In this document: positions 13,742 through 24,894 of the stretch, in pieces
How the letters are laid out: each line of letters opens with the position of its first letter
Position numbering within the stretch: the stretch's first letter is position 1
Source of the DNA: Strigops habroptila
Lineage: Eukaryota > Chordata > Aves > Psittaciformes > Psittacidae
Reading direction: 5' to 3'
NCBI RefSeq assembly: GCF_004027225.2
Contig: NC_046358.1
Coordinates: 3,500,720-3,564,719 of the forward strand
Length of the DNA stretch: 64,000 nucleotides
Position numbers and translations under genes: made by a program
Notes under the pieces: model-generated
Databases searched by the model: none
Told to the model about the DNA's origin: nothing
The model's input: the letters and a program-made list of their open reading frames with translations, nothing else

Positions 13742-16192
13742 TTTGCTTTTCTATACAGCATATATACACTGTATATAAAACCAGGTTTGCATACAAAGAT
13801 CACTTACCAACTTGTGTACAGAAATGCAGCCTTCATACACCCCTTTGTGTTTGCCACAGGTAGTGTGCACGCATGCAAAATAGCTTTCAAACCCTCTTAA
13901 AACTAGACCCCAATAAGAAGTGCTCACTGATTAAATGCTGCAAATCATTCTCTGAAGTTAATACTCCTGCTGGGATCAACAGGAATAATGGAATTAAGAA
14001 ATGGAAAAGAAAACATTATAATAATTGTGAGCATTTTTAATTGCAATATTATTGCTTTATGTAGAAGTTCTATAAAGCTGGGCTCACCTGTAAGTAAAAC
14101 ATCTCCCACAGGAAATCCTGTTTGGATGGTTTTTACATCTCTAATGACACTGGTCCAATTTTATCTCTGTGTTACTTCACACAGCACAAGAGCCTGGACT
14201 GAAAGCTTGAACACTATGAAGAAAATAAAAATGCCAGTTTGGTAACTTTTGAAGCATTTGACATGAGTTGACATTAAGCTGCTTTCCTTAGCAAAGGTAC
14301 TTACCACATTGTACTGGAGATGTAATCCTCAAAACCTCTTTGAGAGGTGTTATTTTTTATACACCAATCTCTTCAGAGCCTTAAAGAATACACACAAACC
14401 CCTTAACCTTGCTGCAATAGCTGGTTACTTTGAAACTTAAGTACTGTGACCTGCCAGAAATGCAGCATTGCCCTTGTCTATGACAAGCTAAACCCCAAGC
14501 TGAAAGAAAGGAAAGCTACGTTACCATCCACACAAGAACAACTACACGCAGCATATTTGGGAAGCAATGAGTTTTCAACTTCCAACGCTGATCGAATCAC
14601 ATGAATTACTGAATTTAAACTCCATCAGTATTACCAACTTGAGACATTTTAATAATGTGTATTACATCAGCTTTTACAAGAACAAACCTGTGTCATTTTT
14701 AGTCTGTTTTAAGAAATGAATGTGTAATGCTCTCAAGAATGAAACGGTAGCAGAAATAGTTCTGTGGATGAAACTTAGACCTATTTACTCATTAAGAGTG
14801 CCTGTAAGTTTACTCCACACACAAGCCTGAACTAATCTGCGCTTTTCCTGCAGCTGAGTAAAACTGCACTTCCTTGGCTGTAAACCTACAATTCCCAGAG
14901 CCTATTGCAACACACCCTCTTCAGGTTAAGTAATCCTCAGCTACAACAGTTTTTATGAAGACAAAGATATGTTCTTCAAAAGTTCTGCACTTTTACTTGA
15001 AACTCCTTCTCCTACCCCTCATCTCACCTCCACAGTTCCTATTTTTATAGTATATGGTTGGAACAGTAGTTTCTATAATTCTGCCAGTGTATCCTTGCAA
15101 TAAAAACATTGGCAGAGAAGTAATAAATCAAGAGGGGAAAACAACATTCTCCATGCTGGAACACATTTTAAGGCCATAGGTGATCCGTGCAGGGAATGAG
15201 AACAGCACAAACCATCTTTTGATAAAGGACCAGAGTGATGAGAAATACATTTAAATTGGAAAATACTCCACCAAAAAGCCTGAATTAAGAGCATGCTGAG
15301 TGCCAGAGGTTGGAGATGCAGCATGTGTTACTAAGCTTTTTGCATCAGACAATTAAATGAAGCAATTAGATTTCAGAAAGCAGCCAATTATTGTAGGACT
15401 GAAACAAAGACTGGAGGAAACACAGCTGCCTGTGTGTGGGGAATGGAGAAAAGGAAAACAGGGCATTGCAGCTGAAATATTCATGACAGCCAATTTGTGC
15501 AAGACTTTAACTCACTAATGACAATCTTAATATGGTATCTATAATTGATACCTGAAGAAATCACAGGAAATGGCAAACAAGTGCTGAAAGGGACTGTGAA
15601 GCGACATGGAAAAACAATCCTCCAACACTGAGAATTCTCCTGAGATGACACTTTTTACTCTCAACATGATTTGATGGTTGTTTTCTCTCCAGGCTGCAAG
15701 GAAACAAGACTCTCAAGAGACTAGAAGGAAAAGGTTTTAGTAATTCCTTCCAGGCAGATCCTCTTGCAGAGTATCATAGAGGATTTGATAAAATGGGTAA
15801 TTAAGTTACTCATCTCATGGATTCAAAGCTTTTAAGTGCACGCTATCGCTTCAGTGCCAGCATATCCTTCACAAAACACCAAAGCCTCTATCAATTTAAC
15901 TTCTTAACACATCCTCTAAAAGCCTGAACAGGATTAGAATAAGCTATAAACTATGTTTTGAATTAATTATAAACCAAATACAACATCCTTACCACAGAAT
16001 GCCTAGCAGAGGAAAAAGAAGGAAAGAATCATAAGGCACTTACAGAAGACCTGTCTCCCATGCATACACTGCACTGAGACTCAGTTTTAGGCTCCTGAGG
16101 GCTGGCAGAGATTTGTTTTCCCTTTCAGTTCCCAGAGTGGCTGCATTCAAATGCTGTTCCTGCCAGGAAAACTACAGCCTTTTTAGCACTTC

Positions 16193-16383
16193 TGGGTGCT
16201 GAGGCACTGGAACAGGGTGCCCAGAGAAGTGGTAAATGCTCCATCCCTGGCAGTGTTCAAGGCCAGGTAGGACAGAGCCTTGGGTGACATGGCCTAGTGT
16301 GAGGTGTCCCTGCCCATGGCAGGGGGTTGGAACTGGACGATCTTAAGGTCCTTTCCAACCCAAACCATTCTATGGTTCTATGA
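16193..16383 (+). mobile_element. CR1 LINE 3' fragment
   Basis: Sense CR1 3' end: GGGTGCCCAGAGAAGTGG, GGCAGTGTTCAAGGCCAGG, then CCTTTCCAACCCAAACCATT followed by the CTATGGTTCTATGA tail. The block reading GGCCTAGTGTGAGGTGTCCC links it with the copies at 56171 and 60065 and separates it from the CTCCAAG-type copies. Confidence 0.9.
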
Positions 16384-17244
16384 CTTCTGAGACATTCAAT
16401 GACAAAGCTTTCTTTTTTCCTCCGTTCCAAGAACATTGGTAACATAACCCGTGTTCAGCACCACCCCTTGCTGTCAAAGTGTCCTTCATGTTCTCCCAAT
16501 TAGAGATCTCCTAACAGACAGCAATCCCATAATGTAATAAACCAGTCCAATTTATTTTGGTTTTAAGGAAGTATTTTTTAATGAAATGTGCACAGAGTGA
16601 TACAATAGAAAACTTGGAATTAAAAGTTATAAAAATAAGATGTGAGTTCAAAAAGCTTTGTTGGAAGATAAAAGCTCACTCCCTGGATCACAGCACATCT
16701 CCTTACAAATCCAACCTTTTCCCTTACCCCTCCTCCCAACGAAAAGTTTTTGTTCCACTCATTCCATTTGATATTTTCCCCATATCATTAAGTTTTTAAT
16801 CTCTAATTAAACCAGTTTTAATTGGCCCTGAGGTACTGCATGCATTGATGCAGTCTAGATCATTGCTTTCATACGCACTAACACATCCACAATGTACAAA
16901 TCCTTAAAGAAACGAGGGATTTTATCTTATGAGGAAGAGTATTTCTTACAGCTGACAATCACTTCGCTACAAGTTATTCCTACTGATTCTTAAAATACCT
17001 TGGTTATATGCAGCAGGCAATATACTTCTGTTCATATTCCAGATAAATCTATCTTCAGAGAACCACACTACTTAGTACAAGTGGACAGGAAAACCATGTT
17101 ATGGGCCAGATTGAAGTTGGAACTGTTGCAGAGCTGTCTCACCACAAACATAACTCCTCTTGCTAACTTCACTTCTACTCCACTCTGCTCACACAGGTTG
17201 CTTAGAAGCATAAAGTGAAAAAGGCTAAAGCAGTAATTTTCTTT

Positions 17245-17315
17245 AAATACTGTAGAATGAAGACTGCATCTATTAAATAAAATACTGTAGAATGAAGACT
17301 GCATCTATTAAATAA
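17245..17315. repeat. perfect 35-bp tandem duplication
   Basis: The segment AAATACTGTAGAATGAAGAC... is present twice, 35 bases apart, with essentially no differences, indicating a recent local duplication. It lies in the intergenic or distal 3' region of FADD. Confidence 0.85.
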
Positions 17316-17681
17316 AACCCTCCAAAACATCTGAGCTGGTTATTTAGGGGAAGTGCAGCATTGGAGCTCCTATTGGAAGTCTGGAGCTGACAACTGACAC
17401 AACTGTTGGAGCAAGTACTTAGAGGACTGTACCTGCCCAAGCAGCAGAGAAATGGGAACTTCTATATTACCCATCGCTTCTTTGCATGGATACGATCACT
17501 GATATTTAATATACTATGATTAGAAAAACACTTCTGAGAATCATTTAAGGAAAAAACTTACTGAAATGGTAAGTTCACATTACAGCACTTTCCATTAACT
17601 ATGATCATGCATTTAGGTGTCATCGTCTAAACCAGGGGCACCAACTGCAACAAAAACTTGAAAGTTATCAATGTCACAGCA

Positions 17682-17687
17682 TTTATT
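17682..17687 (-). terminator. candidate FADD polyadenylation signal
   Basis: TTTATT on the plus strand is AATAAA on the minus strand, about 1.5 kb beyond the FADD stop codon. It is the first canonical signal I noticed downstream of FADD, but I did not exclude variant signals nearer the stop, so the 3' UTR length is only a guess. Confidence 0.35.
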
Positions 17688-19168
17688 CAGAGCAGTGGTA
17701 CATTACATGCTGACACCTGGCCTTCACAGTAAGGGCACCATGTAAAACTGAAAGGAGCTCAAAGTCACAGTACAGTAGCAAAAAAGGAGCCTCTCCTCTC
17801 CCAGCATCTATTTATGTAGTTAGAAGGATGTCTGCAGTAACAAACAATCCTACTCCTTCAAACAATAACGATTTCAGAGGACTTCTACCCTCATATAGGG
17901 AATACTCCTCAGAGGCCCCTATAGCCCTGTATGTCTTGAAGCTTGTGCAACTTTTCCAGCCTTAGGTTAGGCATGAAGGCCATCTTTTGAAGTCTGTTCC
18001 AAACTAAAGCTGAATCTGGTCTCATTCACACCCTTGTTGCTCTGCGAGTTGCTCACAACCACTTTCAAAAAATATCAAGGCACAGGAATGACCTAAACAA
18101 CTGCAGAGGATTTGGAAGAGGTGTTGGATCTGGAGCGACTTCTGAAGAGACCAAACTGTGGTGAAAGGCACCTGATCTTCAAGGGCTACCACTAGAGAAA
18201 AGTTAGTATTATATATCTGCTCTCAGGAGGCTTTCACACCCCTCCACTAAACCCAGTTTGTTTTCTAGGCTGTTACAGTACACAGCTTTGTTACTAAGAG
18301 CACAGACAACTGCAGATACTTACGAGGTAAGCTGCAACTTCCAGCAGACATGGCTGTGATACAGACATCTGTGATACAGGTTCTGAAAGGATTCCTAGTA
18401 AAAAATCTTACACTGACAGCAATAAAAAGAGGCTGCTGTAAAGATCTGTGAGACACACACACAATTTCTTTCATAGTTTCAGGAGAACATTTCCTCCAGG
18501 ATGAAGGCAGGCACTTGATGCAGACATTTGATTCCAACTAGTTAATTTTCAACCATTTTCTGCCAATAAAATGCCACTACAATAGTTCCTACCCTTCTCA
18601 CACTGCAGTTTTGGAGCCAGAGGTTACATCTTCGTATCCTTTTACAAAGAGCAAATGTATTTGACAAATTATGGTAGACAGAATCTTATGCTACTTAAAG
18701 AGAAAACCCAACACAGAGCTAAGCTATTCTTTCCCCTTTTCATACTATAGTTATAATAGGCCACAAAATTAACCAACCTCCCCATGAAATTTTAATTACA
18801 GCTGCCTCAGAAGTGTCCCATGGATGTATTTTCAGAGAAGATGTATCTGACAATTACCAGCAGTAAAGCAAATCTTGTTTTCAGGTGAGTGGTAGAACAA
18901 AAGTGTGAGAATTTCCACAACATACAGAGTTTAGGTCTTGTGAAAGTTCAAATCTCTTAAAGGAAGCATAAAACTACAAAGCACTACCTCAAAGTTACTT
19001 GGTTTTACATTAATCTTCATCTGACCACAAATCAACATATTAAGGCATGTAAATTAATGACAGAAAAAGTAACTGAACCAACGATACTAATTTTGGTTCA
19101 GAAGAGTGGAAGGCACTGGTACTTTTCCCATCTAATCTGCGGGATGTGGGATTGCTTTTATATTGATG

Positions 19169-19455
19169 TCAGCTGGTTCCAGCGTCCAGTAGCGAGAGCT
19201 TCTTTTCAACTATGTCTGCCACCAAATTCATACTGCAGCCCCGAAGGGCTTTTATTAAGTCAGTCACCTTTGCATCTTTTCCCTTCCATTTCTGCCACGC
19301 TCGCAGGGACTGAAGCAACTGTTCATGCAAGTTAAATGGATTGGCTGCCACTATTCTGTCAATTTTCACTTCAGAAAGGCCGAGTTTTCGCACCAGCATC
19401 TTCCAGTTTCTCCCGACATTTTCACAGATGACTTCAAAAGCTGCGTTCTGAAGAC
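19169..19455 (-). CDS. FADD: FADD coding exon 2 (death domain)
   Basis: Begins after the acceptor GCTATTTCAG and encodes residues 99-193, the six-helix death domain, followed by the short tail [11 protein letters not shown] and a TGA stop at 19171-19169. Confidence 0.93.
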
Positions 19456-20183
19456 CTGAAATAGCAGAAATGTGTGGAGTTAGTGATGGATTTACTAACA
19501 ACTTCAAAGTTGGCTGAGGTTTTTTGTTATCAAAACACTACAACTCTTACTGTATCGCACATACTTAAGTCACAGCAAGTTCTGGAAACCCACTGGAAAT
19601 ACTCAGAATCCCACGTAAACAGCACGAATTTCAAGTGATCATTTGATTAAAAAGGGAAGAAATTTCCATCCCATAAAGCCGTTTGCAGCATGTGCTGCCC
19701 TCATGGTACGTTTGCAGGGTACAAGACACTCCCATGTAGCAGGGGAAGCACCCTCAGCAGTGGGCTCAGCTACAGCACCTGGGGGCAGCCGCGTTGTGTT
19801 GCCTCTAACCATACCCAACAGCTATAGGATGCACAGAGATATAACGGGGTTGCTTGGGGGGGTGGTGTTTAAAAACAAATCCACCTACGTTTTTCATGCG
19901 CATCTGGTTGATCATCATCAACTTCTCCGTCCTCTACGAACTGCTCTAGTTGTTTGAGCAGATCTTCTCTTTTAATAGACTTAAAAATGCTTTCAAGAAA
20001 CGACGTGTTGTGCCTTGAGATCTCCTGCTGCTCGAGGAGGATGTTGAAGAGCTCCCCTCCGCTTTTGGCTGCTTCAAGCTTCCTTTTCCCAATCTTGTCC
20101 CTCAGGAGGAACTTGAGGGAAGAGAGATTATCTTCCGACAGACTCGAGGAGAAAGAGTGCAGCAGCACCAAAAACGGATCCAT
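19169..20183 (-). CDS. FADD: FADD, Fas-associated death domain adaptor (two exons)
   Basis: Join of 20183-19889 and 19455-19169 gives 193 residues. FADD is the cytoplasmic adaptor that binds activated Fas/TRAIL receptors through its death domain and recruits caspase-8/10 through its death effector domain. Seen: N-terminus [10 protein letters not shown] identical to human FADD; DED over residues 1-82 with Phe25 of the hydrophobic patch and the RxDL motif at residues 72-75 (R-E-D-L); death domain over about residues 100-182 ([20 protein letters not shown]). The intron is 433 bp, with donor AAC|GTAGGT and acceptor TTTCAG|GT; a phase-1 junction keeps the frame. The single intron and intact frame argue against a retrocopy. 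The frame stays open upstream of the ATG, but homology fixes the start at MDPFLV. Odd: the protein stops soon after the death domain and lacks the human Ser194 tail. Confidence 0.95.
19889..20183 (-). CDS. FADD: FADD coding exon 1 (death effector domain)
   Basis: Encodes residues 1-98 plus one base of codon 99. It carries the whole DED and an acidic linker ([11 protein letters not shown]). A second possible donor four bases further on (TAG|GTGGAT) would break the reading frame into exon 2, so the AAC|GTAGGT donor is preferred. Confidence 0.93.
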
Positions 20184-20490
20184 GGAGCCGAGGCCTACAC
20201 CGCAACCACCACCAGGGGCGACACACGAACCCCGTCCGCACCCTCCGGGGGGCGAAACGCGTTTCTGTTGCCACACAGCGGGTTCCCGGGAGGCCGGAGA
20301 GCGCGGGGAGAACGGACCCGAACCGGGACAGAGCGAACCCGGCGCGGCCCGGAGCCGGCAGCGCCGCGATGGCGGAACACCGGCTCCAACCCTCAGCCCG
20401 CGCCTGCCCTTCTCGGAAGTGACGTGCCGCAAGCGGCGGCTTCCCGCCCCGCCGTAAAATGGCGGCCGGAGAGGCGGGCAGTTGTGAGTG
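20140..20490. promoter_or_regulatory. FADD CpG-island promoter
   Basis: CpG-dense stretch covering the FADD start and the sequence upstream. It contains, within about 50 bp, a composite ETS/CRE motif CGGAAGTGACGT (20414-20425), an E2F-like TTCCCGCC (20441-20448) and a YY1-like AAAATGGCGGC (20456-20466). No TATA box is visible. The motif reading is by eye and the transcription start was not determined. The YY1-like motif points away from FADD, so the promoter could be bidirectional. Confidence 0.75.
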
Positions 20491-23400
20491 TGGATTTTGC
20501 CCTCGGTGTAGTGTTAAGCTGGGTTAAAGAGCGGCACAGTGCTTAAAAAGCCCTCAGAGGTGGACAGGCTTGTTTGGTGATGCTGAATACAAAACGTGTG
20601 TTGAAGCGGAGCTCGGCACGGGCGGCCTCCTGCTGCAGGAGGAGCAGGGTCGGGTCCTGGTTACCTCAGCCTTGGCCGAGCCCTTAGTTCGAACCTAGCT
20701 GTAGGTTCCCTGGTTAATGGAGGGTTTTTGGGCTCTTGTGAGCGCCTATACCTACAAAGGTGACTTTGGTTTGGTTTTATTTGGCAAAAGGAGAACAGTA
20801 TAAGGATGAAAGGACTCGCTCATTGAAGAGCAAGAAAGGTCATAGCAGAGCTCTGCGCCCAGAGAGGCACAATTCCCGTGGAGTTTCCCTGGCAGCCGAC
20901 CGGGAAAACTGCATCTGCCCTCCCTGCACAGCCCCGAAGATCCCTTCACTGTTCCCAGGAAACACGGAGCTGCAGCCTGGGCTTTGTTCCTTACAAAGAT
21001 TAGTTGTGACATGCAGTAACTCCTGACCTTTTAAAGGGAGGAAATAGGCAAATGTTAAGTCCCTGTATTCCAAAAGCAGTTTTTATACAAGGTGAAAGGT
21101 TGTGAACTTTCCACAAACGGGGAAGTTCAAGTTCATCCCATTGTTCTGTAGGTCCCCAAAGCTCGGAAAAACCATAATGGTTTTTCTCCGCAGCACATGT
21201 AGTTGGTTCAGAGATATCCGTGTTCCCTGTGACCACTGGCATGTTGATTCCCCAAGCTACCCCATTACCAAATTGTTTCCAGTGCAGCCTTTAATTTATT
21301 ATTACTGCAACACACAAATACACCTATGGTCTTTGTCATAAAAAGATTGCCATCTCAGATACACAAGCTTAAGTGTTCCACATCTCCAGTCTCACATTCC
21401 AAGTGAGGAACAACTCCTACTCCCAAAACATTTCCCTAACTCCCATAGACACAAGCCCTCCTTAGATAAAACCACTGTATTTTCAGCATCCTGTTTGAGC
21501 CTGTCGCACAGAGCTAGTCTTATGCGTGACAAGAAAGCCAATATATGGAACTGGCTACACGCATGAAGCCCATCTGTGCATCCTCAGCAGTGGGCATGAT
21601 GTAAGCAAATACGTATTTAATATAAAATACAAGAGTTGTTTCCCATATAATCCTCCCAGGATATATGAGCATTGCGCAGCAACATCTCCTTCAAGTACGC
21701 ATTCCCTTAGAACCATTTCCTTTGCTATAGTATAACATTAGCAATATTTTCTTTGATTTGTAACCAAATAATCCCAAAATTCACAATAAATTTGGGGCTT
21801 CCATCAGCCTCCTTTCCCCTCCATCCGCCTTATGTTACTCATCCAGGAAAGATGACATGCCGACCTTAAAAAGCAGCCAACATGCATATTACTCTTATAG
21901 TCGCTCATATTACTCTCATAGTCTCTCAGGTAAAATATTAAACTTGTTTAAAAGAGAGATCTTTTTCAGTCGCTAAATGCTGCAAACTAGAAGGAATTAA
22001 CCTATTGCAGGGTCTCATGGTAAAGTAGTGAAAGGAATTAGCACTAAGTATTTGAGCTGGGCAGAGATGTGCCTGATTTAAGAGATGTATTTTCTCTCTG
22101 CAGCCCTGATTATACTTTTAACTGAAGGAAAGAACATTCATTAAAAGGGTAGTGTGACACCAAGGAGAAATGTATTTGCAGTGTGTGGATGCGTTTAGGA
22201 AGCAGATGTAAGCCTTAGTAATGATCTAAGAAGTATAAAATCCAGTTGAATAAAATGTCATTTAAATTTTGCCGAGGAAGGTGACTCTACAGAACAGGAG
22301 GAGCCAAATCACATGGTGCATAGTTGTGCCTGGTGATGGCAACGAGCCGACTCAGAGACAACTCTACGTGAAGGAAGTCTGATCAGTGTCACTTATAGCT
22401 TTGTTCTCTATCCCTTGAGATGCAATTGAAAGCAACATCAACTGAGATTTTAATAGGTTCATATGAACTTAGCGGCCAGATTCGGCACTGAAGTACAAGG
22501 AGGTGTGAAAGCAATTCCATACATGAGTGTAATTCTAAAGGTATCTAAATTAGTAACAAACATGGAAGTAAAAGATACAGATCATCGTTTTGTTAAGATA
22601 TAAGTCATTGCTTAAATGCTTTTAAACTCACCCCTAATGCCTGGCGTAGTGATTTAGTAGTCCCTTTTATTATGTGCGAATCTGACCTGTTAACGCTACC
22701 TTGGCACATTCACAGATGAAAGTACCCAAGCAATGTGCTTTTCTCCAGTTATTTCCTTTGAAAGCAGTTCATGGGGCTTTAGCAAAGAAGGTATTTGCCA
22801 AGGTCAACAGATCCTAACTGCTCCATATCAGAATAAAACTTAAAAGAAATGATTTATTAGAGCAGCTCAGATTTCAATGGAGGTTTCCCAGAAATTGAAG
22901 TGCAATGAATGATCTAGTTCCTAACCAAAGAATTGGGAGGTTTCTTGAGGCAAGATGATTCCTTCCAAAATACTGCAGAGGGAGCTCGAAGCCTGGGAGT
23001 GTTTCAAACTGAGCTCTTTGATTTCATGGGCTTCGGTGGAGGAGCAGGGCAAAGACAGCAAACATTGCTTCATTTCTGCGGAGCTTTTGGTGAGGTGACC
23101 AGGACATTCAGGCCACAAACACCCACTTAGAGACTGGGGACATGAAATGGTGAAGCCCGTGGCTGCCCCTGGCAGGGCCTGTGCGCTGTCACGTTGCATG
23201 AATAAACATGGGGTGGCTGACAGGTTGCTTGGGAGGGTTCATGACTTATTAAACAGCTGCTTAAAAAAGCTGTATATTAACCACATGCCCTGAAAAGTCA
23301 ACGTTTTGGTACAATGCATGCGGCTGTACTGAACCACCGGTGACCAGGATAAGTTTGCATGGAAACTTTGGAAGATGCTTTGTGTTTTCCAGCTGAGACA

Positions 23401-24865
23401 GCCTACATTTCTGGCTGGCCCTTCTTTGTTCTGCTGCGGGGCTGTGGAGATGTCTGATGGTTTCAATCCCTCTGATGTAATCTGATTTGCTGTAAGTGCT
23501 CATTAACAAGTATACGAGTTGCTAAATCCGCCTTTGATGTCTTTGCTCTATTACTGCCAAGCAACTTACTCTTGATATGACAAATAGCTTTCTGTAAATA
23601 TTAATAGCTTGCTTTCTCTTTCAGCCAGCCCCTTTTCTCCAGCAAGTGGTGTGCTTGCAGCCTGCTGTTCACACACCAGAACTAGTTTGAATTGAGTGAT
23701 TTCAGATGCTGGTTGCAACAGAACTACTTCAGCACAGTACATGGTGTGCTCACATCAGAGATGGTAATGCAGATACTCAAAGAAATCTAATTTCTGAGGC
23801 CCACAGTGAGGGCTGCACACACACAGTGTTTCCAATGTTAATACATGTCTTTTTCTTCTTTGCTTTCGTTCTGAGCTTCATACCTACTGTTCTGTATGTA
23901 CTTTGCTTATCTTTGATATGTTTAAAGCTTAAATCACTGCTGGTAGTAAAGCTCTTCACCCAGGTTTGTAAGGTGCAAGGGATGTGCTTCTGTAGGACCT
24001 CCTGTCTGGTTGTACAAAGCAGAGAGGTGAAAGACTCAGTGGATCAGGATTATATCTTTAGAGTCTTGACAGTGTAGTTGTTTATAAATAATACATGGGG
24101 TGAAGAGAGAGTCAATAGGTGTCTTCAGGGGTGGAAACGGGAATCAAGTCAAGGAGAGCTGGCTGGTCTGTTGTTTCTTTACAAGCTGCATAATGGTACT
24201 TATGAGATTGGCTGGGCTGGTTGTCAAGGAGGAGGTAGAATTGTCAAAGGGGTATTTGTTGCTTTTTTAGCAAGTGGAAGGAAAAAGGGGAATACACATA
24301 CAGCGAGGGTAGCATCAAAATTCCAGGCATTCCATTGTGATCAGAGAAATCTATATGCTGATGCACACCCTGCAGTGGACTGCTTGGTGCTTTCAAAAGC
24401 CCTGAAGCTAGAGAGAGGAGTACTTTTGCCTTCTTGACTGAGTAATGAGAAACAGGATGGGATGCAGGTTCTAGTTGCCTAGAGTTCTAGTTGTGTCCAT
24501 AGAAACAGGAGTATTTAGGAGCTACAGAGTTTTTAAGTGAAGCAGCTTTGGTAACATTTCTAACTTATCAGACAATTCAATGGCAAATAACCCAGGTGAA
24601 AGTAAAACCCTCATCCCTGACCATTCTGAGGCACAGGTTGGACAAACTTCTTGGCATAGACTAGATAGATTTAATCCTGCCTCAGTGCTAAGAAATATTT
24701 TCTTTTTGAAGTCCAATCAGTTGTACACGTCTGTGATTATAACTGCCATTTTCTCTCAAGGGAATTAGGAGCATCTCAGTTTTTCTTTGTTGTCTTCAAG
24801 AGCAATATTTAAAAGATGCAAACCCCTCCTCACTGGCTGAACTGAGGAGCAACAGGTTGTTCCCT

Positions 24866-24894
24866 TGCTTGCTTGCTTGCTTTTTTGCTTACAC
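24866..24894. repeat. (TTGC)n short microsatellite
   Basis: Four or so uninterrupted CTTG/TTGC units followed by a T-run; directly visible. Confidence 0.6.

Larger units (their letters stand above)
1..17680. other. intergenic region left of FADD
   Basis: No reading frame here resembles a protein I know, and all long frames are short (under about 115 codons) with no convincing splice context. The region is AT-rich and holds three CR1 fragments (5729-5933, 11588-11698, 16193-16383), a triple 35-bp tandem repeat (12289-12393), a 35-bp duplication (17245-17315), two small inverted repeats (3384-3412, 13688-13741) and a CA/TA-rich run (10308-10375). Distal untranslated sequence of FADD may reach its right end. 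Conserved non-coding elements could be present but cannot be recognised without alignment. Confidence 0.6.

Noticed and set aside
20157-20546. Plus-strand frames opposite FADD exon 1
   Set aside because: Antisense shadows of FADD in a CpG island with no recognisable product. The separate short ATG-donor at 20459-20484 is kept as a finding.
23706-24077. 123-residue frame with a hydrophobic stretch
   Set aside because: No homology recognised, no promoter or conserved splice sites, and typical of AT-rich intergenic sequence.
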